Origin: Balneolaceae bacterium
GTDB taxonomy: Bacteria; Bacteroidota; Rhodothermia; Balneolales; Balneolaceae
NCBI GenBank assembly: GCA_017640665.1
Contig: JAEPQE010000003.1
Coordinates: 124,001 to 188,000 of the forward strand
Reading direction: 5' to 3'
DNA: 64,000 nt
In this document: positions 32,015-42,847 of the stretch, one piece after another
How the letters are laid out: every line of letters starts with the position of its first letter
Position numbering within the stretch: position 1 is the first letter of the stretch
Program-made: the position numbers and the translations under genes
Notes under the pieces: generated by a model
The model's input: only the letters and a program-made list of their open reading frames with translations
What the model was told of the DNA's origin: nothing
Databases searched by the model: none

Positions 32015-35000
32015 GTGAGCATCTTTTATAAGCTATTTAATTTACTCCTGTTGGCATTGCTTTGTAATGTTGTAGTTGGAATCTGTACTGCTCAGGCTCA
32101 GGGGAATTCTGACTCAACCCAAGTCGAGTTAGTGCCCGATAGTTTACTGGAAGGAATTAAGTTCTACTACAACACTCCTTCTTCAAAAGTTAGTGCACTT
32201 CAGGGCTCTCGGAAAAGCAGGCTATACGGTCCGGTTCCTTCTTTCCAAAATACATCGGTTAGTTGGGACACTCTCTCCACTTTTAAAATCAGCAAAACCA
32301 TTTATGGCCGTGATTACTATTTCCCAACCATAGTAGATTTTGATGAATATGCCAATCTCAGTAAAGAGCAGCAAAAAGAGAGCATCAGGCTTCTTTTGGT
32401 TGAGGAGTCTAAAGCACAGCAATCAGAAGGGCGCGGTTTACTGGATTTCAAGATTAGTGTGCCCGGTGGTGAAAACTCGGCATTCACCACCATTTTCGGA
32501 ACCAATGAGGTAAACCTTCGGGTAAATGGTTCTGCGAATATGAACATCGGAGCTTCTGTCCAAAAACTTGATGACGGTACATTGCCTCCTGATCTGAGGA
32601 CCCAGGTTGATCCTACCTTTAATCAAAACCTGCAGTTGAATATCCAGGGAACCATTGGAGATAAGTTAACTATAGCCACCGATTGGGATACCGAGCGACA
32701 ATTTGACTTTGAGAACCGACTGAGCATTGTTTACAGGGGGTACGAGGATGAGATTATCAAAAGTATTGAGATGGGAAACGTTTCTATGGAAACGGGGAAC
32801 TCTTTGGTTAGTGGTGGTAAATCGTTGTTTGGGATAAAAGCAGTATCTGAACTGGGACCTCTAAAGGTGACTTCGGTAGTCTCTCAACAAGAGGGAAAGA
32901 ATAATTCTCAAAGTATTACCGGGGGTTCCCAGGAAACGGAAATCGATTTGGCACCGGCTGATTATGAAGATGGAAGACACTTTTTCCTGGATTTTTACAA
33001 CAGAGCTGTTTTTGAGCAAGCCTTGGCTGATCCTCAAAATATTCTTCAGCCGTATCAGGTTTCGGAACTATATGTATATGTTAGAAAGGCAGAACAGATT
33101 CCTGGTGACCGAACCGTCCAGGCAATAGCGCTTCTTGATTTGGGAGTGAATGAGAATCCTTCAGGAAGACCGGGTAACAATGTGGATCGTTTCGAGGACG
33201 CAAAACTCGACTCGTTAAGACCAACTGATAGTAATGCTACGAACGATGATTTTGAAGCAGGATCTCAGGAGTATGTAGATGCTATATTTGAGTTATTGGA
33301 AGAAGGTGTTGATTATACCTTTAACCGGGCTTTGGGATTTATCAGTATGAGAAGTTATATAAATTCCGGAGATGCTATTGCGGTTTCCTTCGTCTACACT
33401 GATCCTTCTACTGGTGTACCAGTACAGGTCGGGGAATTGAATACAACCGAAGGAAACCGAATGTATTTAAAGCTGCTCCGCCCGGGTGGAATGACTACCC
33501 AAGACAGAGCATGGCCATTGACCATGCGGAATATTTATTCTTTGGGAGTTTCTGGTATAACTCCTGAAGGTTTTGAACTTCAGATATCTGACACCCGGGG
33601 AAATCAACCGGTTTTCACTCTGCCTGGCAGGAGTCAGGATATACTCGAAGACCTGGGGCTGGATAGAGTGGATTCTGAAGGAGCAATTGGGTCGGACAAC
33701 ATCATCGATTTTACCGGGATTACGTTGGACGCGGGTACTGGGAGACTGATGTTTCCATATTTAGAACCCTTTGGAGATCGGGTAATTGATGTGCTAAGTA
33801 ATGCAAATGTTGCAGATTCAGTAATAAACGCCTATGCATTTACAGAGTTGTACGACCTGAAACAATCCGATGCCCGAGACAATTCGAAAAACAGGAATTA
33901 TGGAATAACAGGGGTTTCAAGTGGAGGAGTATCCGGTTCATTTACACTGGGATTCGGGCTTGTAGAAGGTTCTGTAAAAGTATTTGCAAATAATGTAGAA
34001 CTGACGGAGGGAGTAGATTATGAAGTGGATTACTCGTTTGGTAGCCTCACCATTCTAAATGATAAATATTTAGCCTCTGGTCAGGAGATAGAAGTTGAAT
34101 ATGAGAATAATCAGTTCAGTATTATTGGCCAGAAAAACTTTACGGGGGTTAGGGCAGAGTACACTGTTAACGAAGACATCAAGTTTGGGAGCACCTTTTT
34201 TCGATTAAAGGAACAGCCCTTATCTGATAAAATTCGAATCGGAAACGAACCTATTAACAACACGGTGTTGGGTTTAGACGGATCAGCACGCTTTGATACT
34301 CCCTGGCTAACAAGATTTATTGATAAAGTTCCCCTGCTTCAAACAAAGGCTCCATCCAATTTTACATTTACAGGTGAGTTTGCTCAAATACGACCCGGAG
34401 TTGCTCAGACTAATGCGGTTCAGGAAGCTATTGAAAATGGAGAGTTATACAGCGATGAGGAAAACGGATTAGTTTTTATCGACGATTTTGAAGGTGCAGA
34501 GTACAGTATCAGTTTTGTAAACCCAACGAGATGGAACCTTGCAGCAGCACCCGGTGCTATTCCCGGATATGATAGCGATATAACCTATTTTCAGGATCCA
34601 AATAACTCCCCTCCTCAATCTATAACTGATAGAAAAGCACGATCCGATTTGCGTTCACAATTCTCCTGGTACTCTATTCCAAGAAATATCCAGTCTATTC
34701 GCAATGCAATTTTGACAGAAGAATCAAGGCCGATAAGCGTGGATGAAGTGTTCAGAGGTAGAGAAATTGTCAATGCCAGTGAAGCTCAATTAACTCCATT
34801 GGATATTTACTATAATCCGAGTCAGAGAGGCCCTTACAACTACAATCAGGATTTAAAAAACGTACTTGAAAATGAGCCCGAGAGAATGTGGGGCGGGATG
34901 ACTGCTGTGATTCCTCCGGGTCAGGAAGATTTAGTACAGAACAATATTGAATTCCTTGAATTTTGGGTGCAACCTGTACTTCCGGGTGGGCAGGACCCGG

Positions 35001-38000
35001 CAGGTCAGGAGTCATTTTATGAAGGTAAAATTTATCTGGATTTAGGAATTATTTCTGAAGATGTGGTACCAAATGTACGTCTTAACACGGAAGACGGTCT
35101 TTCAACAGTACTTAATAATCTTACCGAAGATGATCCTGAAGGTGATCCCAGATCGTATATTCCGCCATCGCCGCCTGTACCACTTGGACAGTTTTCAAAT
35201 TCAAACAGGCAGTTAGAGGATGTAGGTTTAGATGGGGCTCCAAATCCTGGAACTGAAGGAGCAAATGGCAGAGATGAAGGGGCATTGTTCCAGAGTTTTA
35301 TCGAATCGATTCGCGCAAGTTATGGGGATGGAAGTGAAATGCTGGAACAGGTTGAGGCAGATCCATCCAATGACGACTACGTGTATTATGGTGAATCTAA
35401 GGTAAGAGAACTTAATCTGAATGAGCGTTTCTTCAGAATGCTGGGATATCACGATGGAAATACTCCCGAGAGCTCATCAAACAGCGATAAAACAGCTATT
35501 ACTTTAAAACCAGATACAGAAGGACTGGTGAGCTCGTCTTCCATTCAACAATCAAACTCTTATTACCAATATGAAATCGATTTTAATCCGGCAGATCGTG
35601 ATAACCTTCAAATAGCTAGTGAAGGCACATATATCGTCGATAAAGTAGATGTAGTAAGTCCGATCACGAGTGAAGAACTATCATGGTATCTTGTTCGTGT
35701 TCCGATTACCGATTTTAAGAGAAAATTTGGCGAAGTAGAAAGTTTTCAAAACATCTCATACATGCGTTTATGGATGTCTGGATATGAGCGCCCATTCACC
35801 CTGCGTTTTGCAACCTTCGAGTTTATTGGTAGTCAATGGAGAAAGGTAACTGAGCTATCGGAGTCTCCAAACACCCTGGATAATTTTGAGATTTCGACCA
35901 TCAATATCGAAGAGAATGCCAGCCGTGAACCGTTCCCATACCGCCAGCCTGATGGATCGATCAGGGCATTAAATCGTGGAGCTCAAGTTCAGGCGTTAGA
36001 AAATGAACAGTCGTTGGTGTTAAAAGTAGAGAACCTTGGCCCACAGGAAATTCACATGGTGAAGAGAGTGTACCCTGGTAAACTAAATCTGCTGAATTAC
36101 TCGAATGTTAGGATGTTTGTTCATGGGGAAGGATACACCAATACCGGAGATGCAGAGTTGGTAGTTCGCTTTGGAAACGACCTGGAAAACAACTTCTACG
36201 AGTACCGTCAACCAGTTACACCTTCCCAACCCAGAAATTTTGAATACGATATCACCGATAAAGGCAGATTGCAAGAAGAGGCGCAGGAAATCTGGAGGTA
36301 TGATGAAAATAGTATGAACATCATTATTTCGGCGTTTAATGTACTTAAACAGGAAAGAGATGAGAGGGGAGAAGACCCCGCCGAATTGTACAATGATGCA
36401 ACACTTCTGCAGCGCCTGGGGGGAGAAAACGTGGTAGACGGAGCGGTACTCGCTATTAAAGGAAATCCATCATTAGACCGGGTTTCAGAAATCGGGCTGG
36501 GCATTCGCAATCCATTTGAAATGGGGGGAGAATCTCAGGGTACAGCCAATTTGAATGCTGAATTCTGGCTAAATGAGTTGCGGGTTTCAGGGTTTGATAA
36601 TGAATTTGGTTGGGCAGCAAATGCGAAGTCATCGGTTAAATTAGCGGATTTTGCTACTGTGAATGCAAACCTTACAAGGCGCACAAATGGTTTTGGGGGA
36701 TTAGACTCACGGCTTGGAGAGCGCTCAGTGGCCGATCAGGTTGGTTATGGCTTAAGCACGACGGTAAATCTACACAAACTGATACCGGATCGGTTTGGAT
36801 GGAATTTCCCGGTAAATATTTCTACCCGAAGAAATACTCAAACTCCAAAATTTCTTCCGGATCAGGGAGATATCAGGCTCACTGATTTCGAGAATAGTAT
36901 TAATTCCGATGAAAATTTAACCGCCGGTGAAAAGAAGAATATTATTGATTCTAAGATTAATGATATCCAAACGGTGAGTGAGAATTTCTCATTCAATATG
37001 TCGAACATATCTAAAACGGGTTCTAAGAGTAAACTCGCACAATATACCGTAGACAATATCCGCTTAAGCTATGTGTACAACAAAGGGTTTGCTAAAAACC
37101 CACAACTTATTTTCCAAAACAAATGGGATTACAAAGCTTCACTTCAATACAATCTGAGGCTGCAACGCACCAAACTATTCCGTCCTTTTGGTTTTACTGA
37201 AAATATCCCGATAGCAAAGGTGCTTTCCGGACTACGACTTGGCTATCTCCCGTCCTCTATTTCCACCTCAACTACCTTCACCCGAAGATATAGCGAAGAT
37301 CGGAGGCGTAACCTTACAGATCCCGGGAATCTTCAGGCTATAAATCAGCAACACGCATTTACAAATCAGAACAATTTTTCTCTTAATTATCCGCTAACTC
37401 CATCTATTCCAATTACTTTTAATACTAGTACCAGTTTTGATTTATCCAGTGCAGGGATTCAGAACCGAAATGCTACTGGTGTAGACAGCTCTTCTTTTGA
37501 TGTAATTCCCACTTTCGAAGTTCTTAATGGAGTAGTCTCTGATACGCTCACAGCTAGAAGGTCAACTTATTCGGAGCGATTTACTGCTTCGTGGCGACCT
37601 GATCTTACAAAAGTAGGAGGTATTAATTGGCTAACTTATACAGCTTCTTATGGCGGTGGGTATCAGTGGAATAACAGCCCGAGAGGATCAAATTTGGGAG
37701 CAAGTGTCGCAAATAGTTTTCAGCTCGATAATTCGCTCAGGCTTAATACAGATCGTATTTTTAATAAGTTTGGCTTCTTCACTAAAATTAAGGAATCTGA
37801 TCAACAGGAAACCTCAGATCGAAAAGCCGAAAAACAGGCAAGAGCCCGCGAGGCTGAGACCGTAGCAGACAGTTTAAGAACACCCAGACCAGAACCTGAT
37901 TTACTAAAGGATGTTCGTTATTTGAGTAGAAAAGTATTTCTGGCAATTTTTAGTATGAAAGATATCTCTGCTAGTTATAAGAGATCTAAAAGCGGAAGTC

Positions 38001-39298
38001 AGCCCGGTTATAGTGGTCAATCGCAAATCTATTATGCATTTAACAACCCGGGTTCAGATAATTTCTCGCCACCGATTGGGTACCGTTTGGGTCTTAAAGA
38101 AAGAATACCTCGTGAGCAATTAGTTGGAAATATAAATGCAATAAATGAAGTTCGATTCCCTGCAAACAACAGGTATTCTGACAACATATCTGCCAGCACA
38201 AGAATTAATCCGCTTCAGAATATTACTGTTGACTTAGATTGGACAATGTCTATCTCAAATAATAGGACTGAAAATATTATTGCAGCAACAGATGGGACTT
38301 ACACATCAACTAGAACGGAGTCTGGAAATTATAATACTTCTGTTTGGGCATTTGGTACGGGTTATGAAGACCTACTAAGAAGTCAACTTGAAACAGCCTA
38401 TTCCGACATAGTGGAAGGAAGCACAGTGCTTAGAGATTCTCTTGGAAATAATGACGGAAGAAGTGTACTAAACAGGAATACACTACAGGACGATTTCAGA
38501 AGGGCTTACCTCGGTGCTGGAAGTAATGGAATTGGAAGCAAGGGCTTTATGGCATTTCCGTTACCTCAGTGGAGAATAAACTGGAATCAATTCCATCGCT
38601 TTATTCCCTTTATTGGGAAAAGAATGAACTCAGCTACGTTATCTCATTCATATCGGGGTACATATCGTGTAGATTGGAGTTTGAATGCAGTTACCGGAGA
38701 GCAGCCGGGCAAATCTTTGGGTGATTTTTCTGTGATTGATGAACGTGGATTGTATGAGCCAACTACAATCAGAGTGGAACAGCGTTTTTCTCCATTAGCG
38801 AAACTAAATGTAACCTGGGAATCGAACCTGAGAACTGAGCTGGGCTATGATCGGGGTAATATTTCAACCTTTGCAGTAAACAGTAACAGGGTAACAGAAA
38901 CTCTGACCCGTGGATTCGATTTTGGGGTTAATTACACATTTAGAAATGTCCGGATTTCTTTTCTCCCGAAAATCAAAAACAACATTGATATGAGCTTGAG
39001 AGGGAGTTTTGATAGTGATACAGAAAACAGTTTTAAACTGGATACCGATCTGAATAACGCTCTTAGTGATGCGAATGCCCTTCCAAGTATTAATCAGGCC
39101 ATTCAGGATAGTAGAGATACAAAGCGTACGACAGAAAGGATTAGAATAAACGGGTCTTTCACACTAGGCTATCAAATTTCCAGAACCATATCATCAAACT
39201 TCGTATATACCTACAGTCGGATTGAATCGAATAACTTACCAACCAGAACCAATCACGATATCCGGTTCAATGTAAGAATAGCGATTAGTTCGAGATAG
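32015..39298 (+). CDS. sprA: SprA, type IX secretion system outer-membrane translocon
   Basis: 2427 residues with a signal peptide (LLLLALLCNVVVGICTAQAQ, about 10-29). SprA/Sov proteins form a giant 36-stranded beta-barrel that carries CTD-tagged proteins across the outer membrane. Features seen: GGENSAFTTIFGTNEVNLRV and LNIQGTIGDKLTIATDWDTE near the start, EYTVNEDIKFGSTFFRLKEQ in the middle, and many alternating beta strands to a C-terminal RFNVRIAISS ending, as for outer-membrane proteins. Length matches the family (about 2400). GTG start 32015, weak ribosome-binding site. Its 3' end overlaps the convergent lnt by 14 bases. Its presence means this organism can secrete through T9SS, although the RHS tips show no T9SS C-terminal signal. 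Confidence 0.93.
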   Translation: MSIFYKLFNLLLLALLCNVVVGICTAQAQGNSDSTQVELVPDSLLEGIKFYYNTPSSKVSALQGSRKSRLYGPVPSFQNTSVSWDTLSTFKISKTIYGRDYYFPTIVDFDEYANLSKEQQKESIRLLLVEESKAQQSEGRGLLDFKISVPGGENSAFTTIFGTNEVNLRVNGSANMNIGASVQKLDDGTLPPDLRTQVDPTFNQNLQLNIQGTIGDKLTIATDWDTERQFDFENRLSIVYRGYEDEIIKSIEMGNVSMETGNSLVSGGKSLFGIKAVSELGPLKVTSVVSQQEGKNNSQSITGGSQETEIDLAPADYEDGRHFFLDFYNRAVFEQALADPQNILQPYQVSELYVYVRKAEQIPGDRTVQAIALLDLGVNENPSGRPGNNVDRFEDAKLDSLRPTDSNATNDDFEAGSQEYVDAIFELLEEGVDYTFNRALGFISMRSYINSGDAIAVSFVYTDPSTGVPVQVGELNTTEGNRMYLKLLRPGGMTTQDRAWPLTMRNIYSLGVSGITPEGFELQISDTRGNQPVFTLPGRSQDILEDLGLDRVDSEGAIGSDNIIDFTGITLDAGTGRLMFPYLEPFGDRVIDVLSNANVADSVINAYAFTELYDLKQSDARDNSKNRNYGITGVSSGGVSGSFTLGFGLVEGSVKVFANNVELTEGVDYEVDYSFGSLTILNDKYLASGQEIEVEYENNQFSIIGQKNFTGVRAEYTVNEDIKFGSTFFRLKEQPLSDKIRIGNEPINNTVLGLDGSARFDTPWLTRFIDKVPLLQTKAPSNFTFTGEFAQIRPGVAQTNAVQEAIENGELYSDEENGLVFIDDFEGAEYSISFVNPTRWNLAAAPGAIPGYDSDITYFQDPNNSPPQSITDRKARSDLRSQFSWYSIPRNIQSIRNAILTEESRPISVDEVFRGREIVNASEAQLTPLDIYYNPSQRGPYNYNQDLKNVLENEPERMWGGMTAVIPPGQEDLVQNNIEFLEFWVQPVLPGGQDPAGQESFYEGKIYLDLGIISEDVVPNVRLNTEDGLSTVLNNLTEDDPEGDPRSYIPPSPPVPLGQFSNSNRQLEDVGLDGAPNPGTEGANGRDEGALFQSFIESIRASYGDGSEMLEQVEADPSNDDYVYYGESKVRELNLNERFFRMLGYHDGNTPESSSNSDKTAITLKPDTEGLVSSSSIQQSNSYYQYEIDFNPADRDNLQIASEGTYIVDKVDVVSPITSEELSWYLVRVPITDFKRKFGEVESFQNISYMRLWMSGYERPFTLRFATFEFIGSQWRKVTELSESPNTLDNFEISTINIEENASREPFPYRQPDGSIRALNRGAQVQALENEQSLVLKVENLGPQEIHMVKRVYPGKLNLLNYSNVRMFVHGEGYTNTGDAELVVRFGNDLENNFYEYRQPVTPSQPRNFEYDITDKGRLQEEAQEIWRYDENSMNIIISAFNVLKQERDERGEDPAELYNDATLLQRLGGENVVDGAVLAIKGNPSLDRVSEIGLGIRNPFEMGGESQGTANLNAEFWLNELRVSGFDNEFGWAANAKSSVKLADFATVNANLTRRTNGFGGLDSRLGERSVADQVGYGLSTTVNLHKLIPDRFGWNFPVNISTRRNTQTPKFLPDQGDIRLTDFENSINSDENLTAGEKKNIIDSKINDIQTVSENFSFNMSNISKTGSKSKLAQYTVDNIRLSYVYNKGFAKNPQLIFQNKWDYKASLQYNLRLQRTKLFRPFGFTENIPIAKVLSGLRLGYLPSSISTSTTFTRRYSEDRRRNLTDPGNLQAINQQHAFTNQNNFSLNYPLTPSIPITFNTSTSFDLSSAGIQNRNATGVDSSSFDVIPTFEVLNGVVSDTLTARRSTYSERFTASWRPDLTKVGGINWLTYTASYGGGYQWNNSPRGSNLGASVANSFQLDNSLRLNTDRIFNKFGFFTKIKESDQQETSDRKAEKQARAREAETVADSLRTPRPEPDLLKDVRYLSRKVFLAIFSMKDISASYKRSKSGSQPGYSGQSQIYYAFNNPGSDNFSPPIGYRLGLKERIPREQLVGNINAINEVRFPANNRYSDNISASTRINPLQNITVDLDWTMSISNNRTENIIAATDGTYTSTRTESGNYNTSVWAFGTGYEDLLRSQLETAYSDIVEGSTVLRDSLGNNDGRSVLNRNTLQDDFRRAYLGAGSNGIGSKGFMAFPLPQWRINWNQFHRFIPFIGKRMNSATLSHSYRGTYRVDWSLNAVTGEQPGKSLGDFSVIDERGLYEPTTIRVEQRFSPLAKLNVTWESNLRTELGYDRGNISTFAVNSNRVTETLTRGFDFGVNYTFRNVRISFLPKIKNNIDMSLRGSFDSDTENSFKLDTDLNNALSDANALPSINQAIQDSRDTKRTTERIRINGSFTLGYQISRTISSNFVYTYSRIESNNLPTRTNHDIRFNVRIAISSR

Positions 39299-40838
39299 GT
39301 TTCTGAAAGAATCTTCCATAAAACCATCCTCCAAAAACAAGAATCAGACAGAGGTAAGAAAGCCAGTCTCCGAATCGGGCATATAAAGTTCTGGTTATTC
39401 TTTTTGGGATGGATGAGTTAAATCCGGTACGAACCCAGTATTCTGTTTTCTGCTCGATGGTTCCATCCGGACGGATAATGCCAGAGGTACCGTTGTTAGC
39501 ACTTCGAACCACCCAACGATCAAATTCAATGGCACGAAGACGGGCATACGCAAAATGTTGATGATGTCCACTGGAATTTCCCCACCAGCCATCGTTTGTA
39601 ATAATGGTGATAAAATCTGCTTCATTATTCACAAACTCCCGAATCCAGCCAGGGTAAACTGAATCATAGCAAACCAAGCCAGGAGTGGTAAAGGAATTCG
39701 TTTGCAGCATATCGGTGGTAGTCCCTTTTCCATAATTAGGAATCCCACCCCAATCAATCCATCCAAAAACATCTATTCTGTTGAAGAAATCCAAAAAAGG
39801 GGTTCGTTCTACAATAGGTACCAGATTTGCTTTATTGTAGTAAGTGAGGGCTCCATCAGAATCAGCAAAAAGGGTGGAATTGAAGATATTGTAGTTGGTT
39901 CCATTGCGGCTGGTTCGATAAGTGATAGGTAGATCTTCCTCATCATAAACGATCATCAACCCTGTGCCAATAAGTAAATTTGTGTTCCATGAATTCGCTG
40001 AGTCCGCAATTCTTGTTGAAACATAATTACCAATTCTTGTTGCCTGATCAATTGCATTTTCCGGCCAAACAATCAATTCAGTTTCATCGGTTCTGATTTT
40101 TTCTGTGATTGAAAAAAGGCTATCCAAAACCTCAGAAACTCCACTCATCCCGCCATAATCCTCATAAGAATCGTGGTTGGGTTGAATAACGGTTACCGAG
40201 ACAGGTTCAGAATCTGTTTCGAGAGGGTTAGTTACTCCAAAATAAATTAATGATACCAGAGGAAGTAATAGCAAAGAAACTGTTGTTGAAATTGCTAAGA
40301 ACCGGGTTTTAAAACGAAATGCCTGAACCGCCAATGCCGAGGTAAAAACAACCCAGAACGAAATACCCAAATGTCCGGTGATAGAAATAAATTGAATCAG
40401 ACTCACCTGATTACTCCATGCATTTCCTATAGCAAGCCATGGCCAGGCTAAATCCCAGTTATGATGTAGATATTCATAGCTTACCCAAGCGGCGGCCTGT
40501 AATAGAGCAATTAGAACCGGATTGCTGAATCTTTTATCAAAAAACCGTGCCAGGCATAATGGAATGGTCATCAAAACACTGTTTGCTAAGATCGCAGCAA
40601 CTCCGGCCCCCACACTTGCCATCATTAACCAATAGGTTGTGGCAATATTCCAGATCAAAAAACCGGCATAACTGAAATAGGCAGCCTGTTTGTAGCTTGT
40701 ACTTTTATCAGCAGTTAGAAACAGCAAAATAAAAGCCGGAAAACTTAAAAATGTGAGATTAACAGGCGGGAAACTCAGTCCCAGAAGAAGTCCTGCAGTA
40801 ATTGAAAGTGCCCATTTGTTTTCTAAGAACTTGTTCAT
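39285..40838 (-). CDS. lnt: Apolipoprotein N-acyltransferase
   Basis: 517 residues. Six to seven N-terminal membrane helices (1-195) and a periplasmic nitrilase domain (about 215-490) with the catalytic triad: Glu in IVWPENAI, Lys in YYNKANLVPIVE, and Cys in LVCYDSVYPG; also IITNDGWWGNSSGHHQHF and RSANNGTSGIIRPDG. Adds the third acyl chain to lipoproteins, consistent with the several lipoproteins in this window. Overlaps rsmI by 4 bases upstream (ATGA) and sprA tail-to-tail. Confidence 0.93.
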   Translation of the reverse strand: MNKFLENKWALSITAGLLLGLSFPPVNLTFLSFPAFILLFLTADKSTSYKQAAYFSYAGFLIWNIATTYWLMMASVGAGVAAILANSVLMTIPLCLARFFDKRFSNPVLIALLQAAAWVSYEYLHHNWDLAWPWLAIGNAWSNQVSLIQFISITGHLGISFWVVFTSALAVQAFRFKTRFLAISTTVSLLLLPLVSLIYFGVTNPLETDSEPVSVTVIQPNHDSYEDYGGMSGVSEVLDSLFSITEKIRTDETELIVWPENAIDQATRIGNYVSTRIADSANSWNTNLLIGTGLMIVYDEEDLPITYRTSRNGTNYNIFNSTLFADSDGALTYYNKANLVPIVERTPFLDFFNRIDVFGWIDWGGIPNYGKGTTTDMLQTNSFTTPGLVCYDSVYPGWIREFVNNEADFITIITNDGWWGNSSGHHQHFAYARLRAIEFDRWVVRSANNGTSGIIRPDGTIEQKTEYWVRTGFNSSIPKRITRTLYARFGDWLSYLCLILVFGGWFYGRFFQKPISN

Positions 40839-41518
40839 TCCGAATATCCTTTACCAGCTACCACTACCACAATTTCACCTTTAATAGAATCTCTGGAACT
40901 AAACTCTTCTTTTATTTCTGATATTGTGCCGCGCTGAATTTCTTCGAATGTTTTAGTGAGTTCCCGGGCTACAGCCATCAGCCGGTTTGCGCCAAAATAT
41001 TTTTCTAATTCATCCAGGAGTTTTAACAACCGATTCGGGCTCTCATAAATCACCAATGTTCGATCCTCTTCAGCAAGTTGTCCAAGTCTTTTTTGCCTTC
41101 CTTTTTTATGAGGGAGAAATCCCTCGAAAGAATACCGATCGCAAGGAAGTCCGCTCGCAACTAGTGCGGTAGTGGCAGCATCGGGACCGGGAATCACACA
41201 AATAGTATGTCCTTCTTGTTGAGCAGCCCGCGCGGCCAGAAAACCGGGGTCAGAAATCCCAGGCATACCTGCATCACTAATTAAAGCAACATCCTGATTG
41301 GCATTCAGGATATTAAGTAGATGTCCAACTTTTTTATGCTCGTTATGTAGATGGAAAGAGAATGTTTGCTTATCAATTCCAAAATGCTTCAATAGCTTGC
41401 CGGATGTTCGGGTGTCTTCGCACGCGATGTACTCAACACTTTTCAGTGTTTCAACCGCTCTTGGGGAGAAATCACCAAGGTTTCCGATAGGCGTAGCAAC
41501 GATAAAAAAAGTAGACAA
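40835..41518 (-). CDS. rsmI: RsmI, 16S rRNA (cytidine-1402 2'-O)-methyltransferase
   Basis: 227 residues, SAM-dependent tetrapyrrole-methylase fold. FIVATPIGNLGDFSPRAVET, CEDTRTSGKLLKHFGI, LISDAGMPGISDPG and VIPGPDAATTALVASGLP are diagnostic. Modifies C1402 in the decoding centre. TTG start at 41518. Shorter than the proteobacterial form (about 285) because the C-terminal extension is lacking, common outside Proteobacteria. Coupled to lnt. Confidence 0.93.
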   Translation of the reverse strand: MSTFFIVATPIGNLGDFSPRAVETLKSVEYIACEDTRTSGKLLKHFGIDKQTFSFHLHNEHKKVGHLLNILNANQDVALISDAGMPGISDPGFLAARAAQQEGHTICVIPGPDAATTALVASGLPCDRYSFEGFLPHKKGRQKRLGQLAEEDRTLVIYESPNRLLKLLDELEKYFGANRLMAVARELTKTFEEIQRGTISEIKEEFSSRDSIKGEIVVVVAGKGYSE

Positions 41519-41655
41519 TATCTTGGTTTTTAAATTCAGACTAACTTCTCACTTTATCGGCAAAAAAGTAAGTAGTTTAATTTTTCAGCATTAAGAATGA
41601 TTTAATAAAAATGTTAGTTTCTTTAGCGAAAGTTAAAAACAACTAAATAAACGAA

Positions 41656-42039
41656 ATGAAATTTACGCCAACAGGACTCAATCACATTACCATAAGGGTA
41701 AACCGTATCGATGCTTCAAAAGAATTTTATGGTGATATTCTCGGCTTCGAGCTTGTTAAAACCATGGGACAAAGTATGGCTGTGTATGATGTAGGTAACG
41801 GAGATACATTGGTAATTGTAGAGGCAGAAACCAGTTATGATCCTACGTCCAGAGATTTTAGGGTTGATCATTTTGGCTTTTATGTGAATACGCCAAAAGA
41901 AGTAGATGAAATTGCTGAGTTTTTGAGATCTAAGGAAGTGACTATTATGAGCGGACCTGCAAACAGGAAAAAAGGTCGTTTTGTTTTCGCAGCAGATCCG
42001 GATGGAAATATGATTGAGTTTTTCTACGAAGAATCCTGA
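41656..42039 (+). CDS. VOC (glyoxalase/bleomycin-resistance) superfamily protein
   Basis: 127 residues: two beta-alpha-beta-beta-beta units, LNHITIRVNRIDASKEFYGD then GFELVK in the first, DHFGFYVNTPKEVDEIAEFL and FAADPDGNMIEFFYEE in the second. Candidate metal ligands are His9, His77 region (RVDHFGF) and Glu near the C-terminus (MIEFF). Substrate cannot be told; these proteins include lyases, dioxygenases and resistance proteins. Good ATG; convergent with the LCIB gene, 2 bases apart. Confidence 0.82.
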   Translation: MKFTPTGLNHITIRVNRIDASKEFYGDILGFELVKTMGQSMAVYDVGNGDTLVIVEAETSYDPTSRDFRVDHFGFYVNTPKEVDEIAEFLRSKEVTIMSGPANRKKGRFVFAADPDGNMIEFFYEES

Positions 42040-42041
42040 GC

Positions 42042-42734
42042 TTAGAACTCTAGATATTCCACATTTCTCACTTCAAATAAATCCTCAATAGTCCAGTCGG
42101 TATTAATCACAATTCCCCCGATAAGATATAATTTAATATCATCTAGTTCTGGCTTAATGATGTCTAAAATGCGATTCATTTTTGTATGTATGGCTTCATA
42201 AGCAGAATCCGTTGCTTCTTTTAAAGGAAATTGACTCTCTAGAATATTGCTTCTGTTTTTATGTAGATGTTCAATCACCCGTGCCTGTTGATAATCAAGC
42301 GGGTTATCCAAAGGCATGTGTTCATCTTTTTTAATAGATTCGAGTGCCGCAACTAAGGAACCACAACAAGTTGAAGAAGCAAACTGATTCTGACGATTAA
42401 CCTGCCCAATCTTTCCGTCTTCAGAAATCCCGATGTGAGGTCCATATAAAACCAAAACAGCTCCATGAGAAGGAGCATGACTAAGAAACGCTTTCATGCC
42501 TGTAATCCCTGAGAATGGCAAACCGGAGATTCCGCCTAACATAAAAGGACCGGGACCTGCAAACAGATCATAAAAAGGGGAGAATAAATTATTTACTTCA
42601 TCACTACAAAATGAAGTTGCCCAGATTGTTGATTTTAAATCTAGTTTTTTTTGAACGAGATCAGTAATTATTTTGGTTTCCAGATCAGTAATTCGAATTG
42701 CCTCTGGATAATGTTTTGGTATAGTTTTGTACAT
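42042..42734 (-). CDS. LCIB/LCIC-type carbonic anhydrase-like protein
   Basis: 230 residues. The pattern ATSFCSDEVN (Cys43, Asp45), LGGISGLPFSGITGMKAF, LSHAPSHGAVLVLYGPHIG (His86, His90, His100), VNRQNQ and SSTCCGS (Cys123, Cys124) matches the low-CO2-inducible LCIB family, whose active members are beta-like (theta) carbonic anhydrases with a Cys-His-Cys zinc site. The ligand set is present. It is divergent from sbtA-sbtB, with 113 bases between, supporting a role in CO2/bicarbonate balance. Activity must be tested since some LCIB proteins lack it. Confidence 0.8.
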   Translation of the reverse strand: MYKTIPKHYPEAIRITDLETKIITDLVQKKLDLKSTIWATSFCSDEVNNLFSPFYDLFAGPGPFMLGGISGLPFSGITGMKAFLSHAPSHGAVLVLYGPHIGISEDGKIGQVNRQNQFASSTCCGSLVAALESIKKDEHMPLDNPLDYQQARVIEHLHKNRSNILESQFPLKEATDSAYEAIHTKMNRILDIIKPELDDIKLYLIGGIVINTDWTIEDLFEVRNVEYLEF

Positions 42735-42847
42735 AGTCTATAAAAAGGTATAAAAAGATCGAACGGTAAAAGATACTTAGCTGATTTGTTTTATCTTGAA
42801 AATACAAAACTCAGGGACTTCTCAGACTCTAAATTAAACTTTAATCA